Of a stretch of 64,000 nucleotides of DNA, positions 1 to 9,115 are shown piece by piece. The notes beneath the pieces were generated by a model, which searched no databases, had not been told where the DNA came from, and saw only the letters and a program-made list of their open reading frames with translations. This DNA comes from Vagococcus penaei (GTDB lineage: Bacteria; Bacillota; Bacilli; Lactobacillales; Vagococcaceae), in contig NZ_CP019609.1 of assembly GCF_001998885.1 (NCBI RefSeq), positions 62,001-126,000 of the forward strand. The letters run 5' to 3'. A program made the translations under genes and the position numbers. Positions within the stretch are counted from its first letter, which is position 1. The number at the start of each line of letters is the position of its first letter.

Positions 1-2
1 TA

Positions 3-77
3 TTTGATAATCAAGATAAAATCTTAGCTTTATTAGGTGACAAATCAAAAGACAAAGACAAAAGTAAACAAAAATAA
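3..77 (+). CDS. 3' end of an unidentified gene (5' part outside the window)
   Basis: An open frame enters from the left edge and ends at TAA 75-77. The last 24 residues are visible; they end in a very lysine-rich charged tail (GDKSKDKDKSKQK). A strong intrinsic terminator follows 9 bases later, which supports a real gene end. Charged tails like this occur on many cytosolic and membrane proteins, so I cannot name the family. Confidence 0.6.
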   Translation, partial: FDNQDKILALLGDKSKDKDKSKQK

Positions 78-85
78 TTTTTTCA

Positions 86-120
86 ACTTCTAGACAATTT
101 ATAGTCTAGAAGTTTTTTTC
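86..120 (+). terminator. Intrinsic terminator of the upstream partial gene
   Basis: A 10-bp perfect stem (acttctagac / gtctagaagt) with an 8-base loop is followed by a run of T. It ends the gene whose tail lies at 3-77. Confidence 0.9.
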
Positions 121-232
121 TTTTTTTACATAATAATTAATTGTGATAATATAAACGTGTAATAATCAGTATGATATGCTTTATTAGTTTTTTTGTATTA
201 TTTTTAAATTTTTGTCAAAGGAGATGATTCAA

Positions 233-997
233 ATGGATTTTAAAACATTTGATATTAATTTTGGGTTAGAAAATAAAGTAGCCATTATTACTGGTGGTTT
301 AAGCGGGATAGGTAGCGCAATTGGTGAATTATATGTTAAAAAAGGAGCTAAATTAGCAATTTTTGATATTAATCCCGATACACCGGAATTAGTCGAAGAA
401 CAATTTGGTACAAAAGCAATTGGGTTCGCAGTTGATGTGACTAGTAAAGAGCAGGTAATGAATGCCGTTAAAGAAACCATGAATCACTTTAAAAAAATTG
501 ATATTTTAGTTAATTCAGCAGGTGTTTGTTTTCTAGATGATGCTGAAAACTTATCAGAGACAGAATGGGATCTTACCTTTAATATTAATGTTAAAGGTAG
601 CTTCCTAGTTGCTCAGGCAGTAGGTAATGAGATGATTCAATCTGGTGGTGGAAAAATTATCAATATGGCCTCTCAAGCAGCCTTAGTCGCACTAGATAAT
701 CATGTGGCTTATGCAGCAAGTAAAGGTGCCATTCTGTCTATGACGAAAGTTTTAGCCTATGAATGGGCGCAATATAGTATTAATGTTAATTGCTTGTCTC
801 CAACGATTGTTTTAACTGAATTAGGTAAGAAGGCCTGGGCTGGCCAAGTTGGAGAAGACATGAAGCAACAAATTCCAATTGGGCGATTTGGTTATCCTGA
901 GGAAGTCGCAGCAAGCGCCTTATTCTTAGCGTCAGATGCTTCTAATTTAATGACTGGTGAAAATATGGTTATTGATGGTGGATATACGATTAAGTAA
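233..997 (+). CDS. Short-chain dehydrogenase/reductase (SDR family)
   Basis: A classical SDR of 254 residues, predicted to be a cytosolic NAD(P)-dependent oxidoreductase acting on an alcohol, polyol or keto group. Visible motifs are the Rossmann glycine motif TGGLSGIG (about residues 20-27), NSAG (94-97, in place of the usual NNAG), and the catalytic Ser147, Tyr160 and Lys164 (YAASK). The acidic residue after beta-strand 2 (FDIN) favours NAD over NADP. The N-terminal region resembles sugar-alcohol dehydrogenases such as GolD/threitol-type enzymes, but the substrate is inference. I chose ATG 233 because AAAGGAG lies 9 bases upstream; an in-frame TTG at 212 and an ATG at 224 are badly placed for it. 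It is monocistronic and shares a bidirectional terminator with the convergent acetyltransferase gene. Confidence 0.9.
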   Translation: MDFKTFDINFGLENKVAIITGGLSGIGSAIGELYVKKGAKLAIFDINPDTPELVEEQFGTKAIGFAVDVTSKEQVMNAVKETMNHFKKIDILVNSAGVCFLDDAENLSETEWDLTFNINVKGSFLVAQAVGNEMIQSGGGKIINMASQAALVALDNHVAYAASKGAILSMTKVLAYEWAQYSINVNCLSPTIVLTELGKKAWAGQVGEDMKQQIPIGRFGYPEEVAASALFLASDASNLMTGENMVIDGGYTIK

Positions 998-1035
998 CTA
1001 AGTAGTTTGTGTAGACTACTTACTATATAAAATAA

Positions 1036-1077
1036 AAAAGCAGAGTATTAGACCTTTGAGGTTGATACTCTGCTTTT
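1036..1077. terminator. Bidirectional terminator between convergent genes
   Basis: A long hairpin (aaaagcagagtatta / tgatactctgctttt) has A-rich and T-rich flanks on both sides. It can terminate the SDR gene on the plus strand and the acetyltransferase gene on the minus strand. Confidence 0.85.
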
Positions 1078-1079
1078 AT

Positions 1080-2303
1080 TTAGAAATAATCACTAAAGTA
1101 GGCTTCTTGATCAGGAATAATACGTTCTAAAGTACGTAAGGTCTCTTTGTCAGTTTTTAGACGTTCAACGCGGTACAAATAAGAAGGACGTTTATAGCTC
1201 ATAAATAGCGCAGTAAGTGTTTGAATATCGATATACACTGGATTACCAATAGGTTTATGACTGACTGTTAAGTCATCATTTTCATCCCAGAGTAAGCTAA
1301 AAGTTCCATTATTCCATTCAGCAATAGGGTCTTCAATCACAAAATGAAATGGTTTCCCCGTTGTAATGAATGGATAATGTTTAATAAATTGCTCTACATC
1401 GACTATCCGTCCCATAAAATATGGTGCGATAAATTCTTTGATTTCACTATCTTCAAATAAAAAGGCAATAGGCTCACTTTTGTAGGTCGTCCCTTTAACG
1501 AGTTCAATCATAGAAAAATGAGCAGAAACAAAATTCCATAAACCTAGTCGAGCTTCCTGATTTAGGTAAACCATCTCTTTAATATGGAAAACTTCTTCAG
1601 CAATCCAATAGAAGCAAAAACCTTGAGGTTCTCCATCTTTATTATAGTAGATAGCAGCTATCCGTTCTTCTTCATTTTCCCAACGCCAATATTCTTCCCA
1701 ATTTAGTTCTGTTCGAATCATGGCACCGTGATTTTGTTCAGCAAACTGATTGTATACTGTAAAGACATCCTCATGTGAGATGTTTTCACGTTCGACACGA
1801 CCTGGGACATCAACTATTTTGGGTAATTGTGAGTCTTTAATTTCAAAGGTAATCGTATCGGAGATGATTTCCCAGCCTTTTCGGCGATAGTAGGGAATAC
1901 TGTAAGGATATAAATACGAAATCCATTGTTCATTTTCTCGCATTTTTTCTAATGATAGTCTAACTAAATCACTCATTAAACCTAAATTAGCGTATTCTGG
2001 ATAAGTTCCAACTCCGGTTACTCCTGCCATATTGTAGACAGTATCATGAATGTTTACTTTACAAGGATAAATGGCAATTTGAGAAATGAGCTTGTCTTCT
2101 TCATTGAACCACCCAAAAACATCAGCTTCACGAAGTACTGGGCGTTTTGCACGAATGATTTCAGACTCATCCTCATAACCACCTTCTTCTAAATCTGAAT
2201 CAGTTACTTGGAACACATAACGCAGTAATTCGTTAAATTGCTTTAAGTACTTTAACTCAACTTTTTTTAAAGTTAAAATTTTTTTGACATCTTTTGCGTC
2301 CAT
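1080..2303 (-). CDS. Eis-like GNAT family N-acetyltransferase
   Basis: A 407-residue protein with the size and layout of Eis-type acetyltransferases: an N-terminal GNAT fold, a second degenerate GNAT fold and a C-terminal sterol-carrier-like domain. The acetyl-CoA-binding stretch is visible as VTGVGTYPEYANLGLMSDLV (about residues 92-111), followed by SYLYPYSIPYYRRKGWE, where the tyrosine-rich segment and Tyr-Arg-Arg-Lys-Gly are typical of the family. Such enzymes acetylate amines (aminoglycosides in the mycobacterial Eis, polyamines or protein lysines in others); the substrate here is unknown. The ATG start has TAGGAG about 8 bases upstream. It is monocistronic and divergent from lepA. Confidence 0.85.
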   Translation of the reverse strand: MDAKDVKKILTLKKVELKYLKQFNELLRYVFQVTDSDLEEGGYEDESEIIRAKRPVLREADVFGWFNEEDKLISQIAIYPCKVNIHDTVYNMAGVTGVGTYPEYANLGLMSDLVRLSLEKMRENEQWISYLYPYSIPYYRRKGWEIISDTITFEIKDSQLPKIVDVPGRVERENISHEDVFTVYNQFAEQNHGAMIRTELNWEEYWRWENEEERIAAIYYNKDGEPQGFCFYWIAEEVFHIKEMVYLNQEARLGLWNFVSAHFSMIELVKGTTYKSEPIAFLFEDSEIKEFIAPYFMGRIVDVEQFIKHYPFITTGKPFHFVIEDPIAEWNNGTFSLLWDENDDLTVSHKPIGNPVYIDIQTLTALFMSYKRPSYLYRVERLKTDKETLRTLERIIPDQEAYFSDYF

Positions 2304-2426
2304 TAATAAAACTCCTATTTATTTAGTCATTATTTATTATAGCAAACTAACTATGAAAATACTTTAAAAAGGTATAAAAGGTTGCTATAATTAGAAATGC
2401 TGATTGAATAGAAAGTGAGGAGTCAA

Positions 2427-4262
2427 ATGAATTTAGAAGAAATGAAAAAAAGACAGGAATCCATTCGTAACTTCTCCATCATAGCGCATATTGACCATGG
2501 AAAATCAACATTGGCTGACCGAATACTACAGCAAACTGAAACAGTATCGGATAGAGAGATGCAAAATCAATTGTTAGATTCGATGGATTTAGAGCGAGAA
2601 CGTGGTATTACGATTAAATTAAATGCCGTAGAGTTAACGTATAATGCTAAAGATGGAAAAGAATATATTTTTCACCTGATTGATACACCAGGACATGTGG
2701 ATTTTACATATGAAGTATCTCGTAGCTTAGCAGCTTGTGAAGGAGCAGTACTAGTTGTCGATGCTGCTCAAGGAATTGAAGCGCAAACGCTGGCAAATGT
2801 TTATCTTGCAGTAGACAATGATTTAGAGATTATACCAGTGATTAATAAAATTGACTTGCCAGCTGCTGACCCTGAGCGTGTCCGACAAGAAATTGAAGAA
2901 GTTATTGGTATTGATGCGAGTGAAGCTGTTTTGGCAAGTGCTAAAGCTGGCATCGGTATTGTCGATATTTTAGAACAAATTGTTGAATACATTCCCGCAC
3001 CGGAAGGCGATATTGAAGCACCTTTAAAAGCATTAATATTTGATTCAGTCTATGATGCGTATCGAGGAGTTGTTTTAAATATTCGGGTGATGGATGGTGT
3101 CGTTCGACCTGGAGATACCATTCAATTGATGAGTAATGGTCAACAATATGAAGTTGCTGAAGTAGGTATCTTTTCACCAAAGGCTGTACCGAGAGAGATG
3201 CTGATGGTAGGGGACGTTGGATATATTACGGCAAGTATTAAAAACATTCAAGATACACGTGTTGGAGATACAGTAACATTGGCTAATAACCCTGCTACTG
3301 AACCATTACAAGGGTATCGTCGAATGAATCCAATGGTTTATTGTGGACTATATCCCATTGATAATTCAAAATATAACGACTTACGTGAAGCACTTGAAAG
3401 ATTACAATTAAATGATTCTGCACTTGAATTTGAGGCTGAAACATCGCAGGCACTTGGTTTTGGTTTCCGTTGTGGGTTCTTAGGTTTATTACACATGGAT
3501 GTCATTCAAGAGCGTCTAGAACGTGAGTTTAATCTTGATTTGATTACTACGGCTCCTTCGGTAATTTATCACGTAAATAAAACGGATGGCTCAAAGATTA
3601 TTGTCGATAATCCTGCTGATTTTCCTGCTCCAGGTGTGATAGATTCGGTTGAAGAACCATACGTCAAGGCACAAATTATGGTACCTAACGATTATGTTGG
3701 TGCTGTAATGGAAATTTCACAACGTAAGCGTGGGGAATTTGTGACAATGGACTATTTAGATGATTACCGAGTAAATGTTGTGTATAATATTCCACTATCT
3801 GAAATTGTATTTGATTTCTTTGATAAGTTGAAATCGAGTACAAAAGGGTATGCCTCATTTGATTATGAATTGATTGGTTACCGTACAAGTAAGTTAGTCA
3901 AAATGGATATTCTACTCAACGCAGAAAACGTTGATGCACTAAGCTTTATCGTCCATCGAGAATTTGCCTATGAACGTGGACGTGCAATCGTTGAAAAATT
4001 ACGTAAATTAATTCCAAGACAACAGTTTGAAGTACCTATTCAAGCAGCAATTGGGACAAAAATTGTAGCAAGAACCGATATTAAAGCATTACGTAAAAAC
4101 GTATTAGCTAAGTGTTACGGTGGAGATGTGTCGCGTAAACGTAAATTATTAGAGAAACAAAAAGAAGGTAAGAAACGTATGAAGTCTATCGGATCTGTTG
4201 AAGTGCCACAAGAAGCCTTCATGGCAGTTCTTAAGATGGATGAGGATGAACCTAAGAAGTAG
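2427..4262 (+). CDS. lepA: Elongation factor 4 (LepA), ribosome-associated GTPase
   Basis: A 611-residue translational GTPase that acts on the ribosome (back-translocation or initiation quality, as known for EF4). The G-domain is explicit: [12 protein letters not shown] (G1), the switch region RERGITIK (G2), DTPGH (G3) and NKIDLP (G4). The EF4-specific C-terminal domain is present, with the lysine-rich [21 protein letters not shown] near the end. ATG 2427 gives the normal LepA N-terminus [18 protein letters not shown] lies just upstream with a short gap, and the in-frame GTG at 2415 is part of this ribosome site, so I reject it as the start. The length is normal. The gene stands alone and has its own strong terminator. 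Confidence 0.97.
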   Translation: MNLEEMKKRQESIRNFSIIAHIDHGKSTLADRILQQTETVSDREMQNQLLDSMDLERERGITIKLNAVELTYNAKDGKEYIFHLIDTPGHVDFTYEVSRSLAACEGAVLVVDAAQGIEAQTLANVYLAVDNDLEIIPVINKIDLPAADPERVRQEIEEVIGIDASEAVLASAKAGIGIVDILEQIVEYIPAPEGDIEAPLKALIFDSVYDAYRGVVLNIRVMDGVVRPGDTIQLMSNGQQYEVAEVGIFSPKAVPREMLMVGDVGYITASIKNIQDTRVGDTVTLANNPATEPLQGYRRMNPMVYCGLYPIDNSKYNDLREALERLQLNDSALEFEAETSQALGFGFRCGFLGLLHMDVIQERLEREFNLDLITTAPSVIYHVNKTDGSKIIVDNPADFPAPGVIDSVEEPYVKAQIMVPNDYVGAVMEISQRKRGEFVTMDYLDDYRVNVVYNIPLSEIVFDFFDKLKSSTKGYASFDYELIGYRTSKLVKMDILLNAENVDALSFIVHREFAYERGRAIVEKLRKLIPRQQFEVPIQAAIGTKIVARTDIKALRKNVLAKCYGGDVSRKRKLLEKQKEGKKRMKSIGSVEVPQEAFMAVLKMDEDEPKK

Positions 4263-4304
4263 TAAGGGTTTGTGCGAAACGTGACTAACTGAATAATAGT
4301 ATTT

Positions 4305-4358
4305 TCCCCCAATCTTCCCCCATTGCTTGAAAATAAGGAAAGATTGGGGGATTTTTTA
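4305..4358 (+). terminator. Intrinsic terminator of lepA
   Basis: An 11-bp perfect GC-containing stem (cccccaatctt / aagattggggg) is followed by ATTTTTT. Confidence 0.92.
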
Positions 4359-4798
4359 TGCTTCTTTTGTCATAATACTTTCAAATATATCAACGGTTTC
4401 TTTTTTCATTTAAAATTGATTCAAAGATATTAGCTGTCTCTTTTTCATTTTCTTATTGACTTGATTATTGGTCTTCATAGTCGTTGCTAATTGAGAATAA
4501 CGAGTCTTTTTCGTATTTTCTTAAGTTTTATCTTGGATTTTAGTCAATATATTTCATGATAATTATTAAGATAGATTCCAATGAACTTAAAAAATAGGTA
4601 ATTTTCGCATCCATTCAATTAGTTTTTTAAGATATTTGTTTTATTTTATATTAAAAATACTTAAAATAACAAAAAGATTATTAATAAACTAAAAAACATA
4701 AATATCAAACGTTTTCAAAAAATAAACTAATAGTAGTGTCAGTGGAACAGTGTTATAATACAAATATTGTATTTATTTAGTTTAGGAGGTAAATTCAG
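4359..4798. other. Gene-poor gap with a possible decayed gene on the minus strand
   Basis: This AT-rich gap contains no intact gene. Read on the minus strand, about 4367-4452 holds two imperfect copies of a roughly 40-base unit, translating as EKETANIFESILNEK and then MKKETVDIFESIMTKEA followed by stop. Farther upstream an interrupted frame reads TRYSQLATTM. The layout resembles the decayed tail of a tyrosine-recombinase-type integrase, but this is weak. On the plus strand an extended -10 promoter (TGTTATAAT, 4751-4759) precedes the glycosyltransferase gene. Confidence 0.35.
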
Positions 4799-5776
4799 TT
4801 GAAAAAAGCACGTTTAATAATTATTGTTCCTTGTTATAATGAAGAAGAAGTTCTGCCTCTCTCTAGTCCAGAATTATTCGGAATTTTATCGGATTTAATT
4901 GATGCTGACAAAATTAGTCAAGATAGCTCTATTTTATTTGTTGATGATGGTAGTAAGGATAAAACATGGGAAATAATTGAGCAATTGAATACACAGGATT
5001 CTGTTCATTTTAATGGAATAAAATTTAGTCGAAATTTTGGGCATCAGAATGCTTTATTAGCTGGAATGGCAACAGTATGCGATGATGCGGATATTGTAAT
5101 AACAATCGACGCTGATTTACAGGATGATGTACATACAATTAAAGAGATGGTTGCCCAATATTACAATGGGTTTGATGTTGTATATGGTGTGCGAAACAAT
5201 CGTGATACTGATACATATTTTAAGAAGACATCTGCCAATTTATTTTACGCATTTATGAAAAAAATTGGCATTAGAATGGTTCCAAACCATGCAGATTTTC
5301 GTTTAATGAGTCAACGAGCAATAAAAACATTGTTAACTTTTAAAGAAGAAAATCTTTTCTTGAGAGGAATGGTTCCTTTAGTTGGTTATCCTTCTACAAA
5401 TGTCTATTACTCAAGAAATGAACGAGCAGCTGGCGAATCTAAATATCCACTGAAAAAAATGTTAAGTTTTGCTATGGAAGGCATCTCTTCATTTTCGGTT
5501 ATGCCTATTCGTTTTGTTAGAAATTTAGGGATACTTACAATAATCATCGGTATTGTATATATGATTTATACTATTTTCAAAAAAGTGATGGGTGATGTTG
5601 ATACTGGTTGGACGTCACTTATTATGAGTATTTGGTTAATTGGTGGTATTCAATTATTAAGTATTTCAATTGTTGGTGAGTACGTTGGCAAGATTTATTC
5701 TGAAGTAAAAGAACGACCACGTTTTATTATCGAATCACACTTAAATGGACGTGAGGTGAAAGACCATGAATCTTAA
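4799..5776 (+). CDS. GT2 family polyprenyl-phosphate glycosyltransferase (GtrB/CsbB type)
   Basis: A 325-residue enzyme predicted to transfer a sugar from an NDP-sugar to undecaprenyl phosphate at the inner face of the membrane. The N-terminus shows the GT-A start IIVPCYNEEEVLP, the nucleotide-binding VDDGSKD, and the metal-binding TIDADLQDD (about residue 100). The family motif KFSRNFGHQNALLAGM is also present. Two C-terminal membrane helices (about 237-262 and 270-297) are followed by the typical YSEVKERPRFII tail. The start is TTG 4799 with AGGAGGT 8 bases upstream and an extended -10 promoter before it. The gene overlaps the next one by 11 bases, which suggests a coupled unit that flips and attaches a sugar to a wall polymer or lipid. 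Confidence 0.9.
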   Translation: MKKARLIIIVPCYNEEEVLPLSSPELFGILSDLIDADKISQDSSILFVDDGSKDKTWEIIEQLNTQDSVHFNGIKFSRNFGHQNALLAGMATVCDDADIVITIDADLQDDVHTIKEMVAQYYNGFDVVYGVRNNRDTDTYFKKTSANLFYAFMKKIGIRMVPNHADFRLMSQRAIKTLLTFKEENLFLRGMVPLVGYPSTNVYYSRNERAAGESKYPLKKMLSFAMEGISSFSVMPIRFVRNLGILTIIIGIVYMIYTIFKKVMGDVDTGWTSLIMSIWLIGGIQLLSISIVGEYVGKIYSEVKERPRFIIESHLNGREVKDHES

Positions 5777-7334
5777 TCAAACTTCCAATTCACATAAGTC
5801 TATTCAGCGACTTTTCAAATTACCATGGTCAATAACATTCATTTTTTTTATGACATCTTTCATATTCTTGTTAATTGCTAGTAAAAATTCTCCAATATAT
5901 GAGTTTAATGATTGGGTTGATTTAAATGCGTTTGTCACAATGGGTAAATCTTGGGGTCATGGAATTATCCCATATAAAGATCTTTTCGAACAAAAAGGGC
6001 CGGCACTATATTTTTTATTTCTTATCGCTTCAAAAATTTCTAATAGTTACTTTGGCGTTTTCTTCTTGGAAGTGATTAATATGACTTTGGTATCTTGTAT
6101 TTTATTTAAATTAGGGTCTCTTTTTTTAGATGCTAACAAAAGTATTGCATTTGTTTTATTGAGTTATTTATTGCTAACATTTGATCCGTTTTTTAAAACG
6201 GGGGGTAGCGCAGAGGAGTTTGTCTTTTTACCTATTTGTTATACAATTTATTTAATTTTTAAGTTTCAGCAGAATAATTTTAAATTGCTTAATTATGAAT
6301 ATTTTTTAATTGGTTTAACTTTGAGTTATTTATTTTGGGTTAAATATACTATGATTGGTGCTTCATTAGGCTTTTTGCTATCAGTAGGAATTTGTCTAGT
6401 TGCTAAAAAAGACACTAATCAGCTCATTCGTGGTAGCGTCTGGGTTCTTTTCGGTTTTCTGTCTCTAAGCTTATTTATTATTTCTTATTTTAGTTTAGTA
6501 GGTGCTTGGGGAGATTTAGTGTTTAATTATTTTTATGCAAATATAAAACTATATCCTAGTGGAACAACTAGTGGATTGATTGGTAACATTTTTAATGCAA
6601 TACTAATTTTTTCTAGGAGAGTGGTGAGTCAGCATCTATTAATTGTCGTTTTTATTCTTGGCTTTTTAGGAATGATTGTATCGAATCGTTTATTTAAAGA
6701 TAAGTGGACGTTGTTTATTTATTCTTCTAGTTATTTTATGTTAGTCATTAGTACTTTTTATGGTGGTAAAGGTTTTAATTATTATTATCTAATTTTAATG
6801 CCTTTTGCTTGTTTACCTATTTTACTCGTTCTAACCTATATGGATAAAATTAAATTCACCAATTTACAAGTTCTGTTTATTGGTTTAGTCAGTTTTGTTA
6901 CATTATTTGGAACTACAAATAACTTTCAATTCTCAAAAGCATTTCCAGATAATCGTTCGTTAACATTTAATCCGAATGATCATTCTTACGCTCAAGAAAA
7001 ATTTGCTAAAATTATGAATGAAGAAGAGAATCCAACGATGTTAAATTATGGTTTTTTAGATGGTGGATTCTACCAAGCAGCGAATATATTACCAAGTATC
7101 TATTATTTTGAACGTCAAAATATTAGTCAAGAGCATTTGCCTGAAATGATGGATACTCAAAATCAAGCGGTTAATGACAAAGCTGTTATGTTTATTGTCC
7201 ATAAAGGATATTATGGACAATCAGAAGAAGAATCTGTACCAGTGAATATTCGTGCAAACTACTCTCTTGTTTCCGAACATAGTCAATTTAATGAAATTGA
7301 TTTGACGTATCGTCTTTATCGTGTTAATCCTTAA
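5766..7334 (+). CDS. Multi-pass membrane glycosyltransferase-like protein (GT-C type, putative)
   Basis: A 522-residue, strongly hydrophobic protein with about ten or more membrane segments and a C-terminal extracytoplasmic domain (from about residue 390). An acidic first loop (EFNDWVDLNAF, about residues 45-55) followed by FEQKGPALYF fits the GT-C fold, in which an early outside acidic residue is catalytic. Together with the overlapping GT2 gene, a GtrB/GtrC-like pair is likely: the first enzyme loads a polyprenyl phosphate and this one transfers the sugar to a surface acceptor. ATG 5766 lies 11 bases inside the preceding gene, with GAGGTGA upstream. The acceptor is unknown. A terminator follows. 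Confidence 0.7.
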   Translation: MNLNQTSNSHKSIQRLFKLPWSITFIFFMTSFIFLLIASKNSPIYEFNDWVDLNAFVTMGKSWGHGIIPYKDLFEQKGPALYFLFLIASKISNSYFGVFFLEVINMTLVSCILFKLGSLFLDANKSIAFVLLSYLLLTFDPFFKTGGSAEEFVFLPICYTIYLIFKFQQNNFKLLNYEYFLIGLTLSYLFWVKYTMIGASLGFLLSVGICLVAKKDTNQLIRGSVWVLFGFLSLSLFIISYFSLVGAWGDLVFNYFYANIKLYPSGTTSGLIGNIFNAILIFSRRVVSQHLLIVVFILGFLGMIVSNRLFKDKWTLFIYSSSYFMLVISTFYGGKGFNYYYLILMPFACLPILLVLTYMDKIKFTNLQVLFIGLVSFVTLFGTTNNFQFSKAFPDNRSLTFNPNDHSYAQEKFAKIMNEEENPTMLNYGFLDGGFYQAANILPSIYYFERQNISQEHLPEMMDTQNQAVNDKAVMFIVHKGYYGQSEEESVPVNIRANYSLVSEHSQFNEIDLTYRLYRVNP

Positions 7335-7365
7335 AAAAGCATTTTTTCAATTAAATAATATTTTA

Positions 7366-7405
7366 AAGTTAGATATGGGTGCCTATTCAGATCTAGCTTT
7401 TTTTT
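7366..7405 (+). terminator. Intrinsic terminator of the glycosyltransferase pair
   Basis: A stem of aaagttagat / atctagcttt with an irregular interior is followed by a T run. Confidence 0.7.
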
Positions 7406-7495
7406 AAGAAAATCAAAGAACAAGAAAAAAGTTATTACTTATCATGTAAGGATTACAAGTACAGTGATATGAGATACGTAGTAGCCTTTGATATA

Positions 7496-7504
7496 TGTTA
7501 TAAT
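7496..7504 (+). promoter_or_regulatory. Extended -10 promoter of murE
   Basis: TGTTATAAT is a consensus -10 hexamer with the upstream TGn extension, about 33 bases before the murE start. No good -35 is visible, as is usual for extended -10 promoters. Confidence 0.65.
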
Positions 7505-7536
7505 AAGTAAAATATAATTTTGGGGTGGATTTACCA

Positions 7537-9048
7537 ATGGCAATAACATTGAAGAAGATAGAATCGATTTTATTTGAAGCAGGTCTAATTAAAGAATACA
7601 TTCATAATAATCACTGGCATTTTAAATTGCCGGTAGCAGATTATGAGTTTAAACATATCACCTATGATTCTCGTCAAGTAACGAGCGACTCTTTATTTTT
7701 TTGTAAGGGATTATCGTTTAAAGAAGATTACTTGAAAAGAGCTGTTGCAGAAAATGACTTAAATTTTTATATCTCAGAAACACCTTATAATGTTGACGTT
7801 CATTTAGGCATTATTGTAACAGATATTCGGGAGGCTTTAGCATTAATCAGCATGGCTTTTTATGACTATCCACAAGAAAAACTGACCTTAATTGGCTATA
7901 CAGGGACAAAAGGTAAAACGACAGCTGCTTATTTTACAAAAGCAATTCTTGATGAAGCAACTAATCATAAAGTGGCAATGCTCTCAACGATGAACACAAC
8001 GTTAGATGGTAAGAATTATTTTAAATCCTCTTTAACAACACCTGAATCGCTTGATTTGTATCGAATGATGGCAGAAGCTGTGACAAATGGTATGACACAT
8101 TTAGTCATGGAAGTTTCTTCACAAGCGTATAAAGTTAAACGCGTCTTTGGCTTAGTTTTTGATATTGGTGTGTTTATGAATATTTCTCCTGACCATATTG
8201 GTCCAATTGAGCATCCAACTTTTGATGATTACTATTACTGTAAGCGACAATTAATTAAACAATCTAAACAAGTTGTCATTTATCAAGATACCCAAGATGT
8301 TGACCTTCTAATTGAGATGGCTAATGCTTATAATAAACCTTACGTCACTTATAGTGGTAAAAGTGATGCCGATTTTGTGTGGTTGCCAACTTCTGATTCG
8401 TTAACATTTAAAGTGACACAAGTGATTGACAGTCATATTACCATTGCAGGAGATTATTCTTTACAACTACGTGGTGATTTTAATAAAGACAATGCTTTAG
8501 CAAGTCTAATTGTATGTGCATTGGCTGGTGCAAGTGTTGATGACTTAGTTAGAGGCTTAGAGATTGCTAAAGTACCAGGACGTATGGAACATATACTTGG
8601 TAAGCGGGGGCAACATATCTTTGTGGATTATGCACATAATTATGATAGTTTAAAGAATTTGATGTCGTTTGCAAAAAATGAATACCCACAAGCTAGATTA
8701 ACTTTAGTGATAGGTAGTCCAGGTAACAAAGGTGTGTCACGTCGTAAAGATTTTGGGAAAGTTATTTCAGAATTTGCTGACACTGTTTTTTTAACATCTG
8801 ATGACCCACAATTTGAAGACCCAAATCAAATTATTTTAGAGATTGCTGAAGCAATTGACAACCAACAAGTTGAACAAATTGTCATAGCCGATCGTGAACA
8901 GGCTATTAAAGCAGCAATTGATCAAGCTAATAAGGGCGATGTCGTCATATTGGCCGGTAAAGGACAAGATTTATTTCAAAAGGTAAACGGTGTCGATGTT
9001 CCCTATGCTGGCGATTATCAAATTGCAACTGACTATTCGAATTCATAA
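7537..9048 (+). CDS. murE: UDP-N-acetylmuramyl-tripeptide synthetase, L-lysine-adding type (MurE)
   Basis: A 503-residue cytosolic Mur ligase that adds the third residue of the peptidoglycan stem peptide to UDP-MurNAc-L-Ala-D-Glu. The ATP loop is TGTKGKTT, followed by STMNTT, the substrate-binding TTPES and VMEVSSQAY; the C-terminal domain has DYAHNYDSL and DDPQFEDP. The meso-DAP signature DNPR is absent and DDPxxEDP takes its place, as in the L-lysine enzymes of streptococci. This predicts Lys-type peptidoglycan. ATG 7537 has GGGGTGG 8 bases upstream; an in-frame GTG at 7525 is part of that site. The gene is followed by a terminator shared with convergent plsY. Confidence 0.94.
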   Translation: MAITLKKIESILFEAGLIKEYIHNNHWHFKLPVADYEFKHITYDSRQVTSDSLFFCKGLSFKEDYLKRAVAENDLNFYISETPYNVDVHLGIIVTDIREALALISMAFYDYPQEKLTLIGYTGTKGKTTAAYFTKAILDEATNHKVAMLSTMNTTLDGKNYFKSSLTTPESLDLYRMMAEAVTNGMTHLVMEVSSQAYKVKRVFGLVFDIGVFMNISPDHIGPIEHPTFDDYYYCKRQLIKQSKQVVIYQDTQDVDLLIEMANAYNKPYVTYSGKSDADFVWLPTSDSLTFKVTQVIDSHITIAGDYSLQLRGDFNKDNALASLIVCALAGASVDDLVRGLEIAKVPGRMEHILGKRGQHIFVDYAHNYDSLKNLMSFAKNEYPQARLTLVIGSPGNKGVSRRKDFGKVISEFADTVFLTSDDPQFEDPNQIILEIAEAIDNQQVEQIVIADREQAIKAAIDQANKGDVVILAGKGQDLFQKVNGVDVPYAGDYQIATDYSNS

Positions 9049-9081
9049 TATTATTATGTCAACCTAATGACGAATACAAAA

Positions 9082-9115
9082 AAACAAGAGGAAATTAATC
9101 CTCTTGTTTTTTTTG
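9082..9115. terminator. Bidirectional terminator between murE and plsY
   Basis: An 11-bp perfect stem (aaacaagagga / tcctcttgttt) has A and T runs on either side. It overlaps the last codons of plsY. Confidence 0.88.

Noticed and set aside
212-232. TTG 212 as start of the SDR gene
   Set aside because: It lies upstream of the AAAGGAG site, which fits ATG 233 at 9-base spacing.
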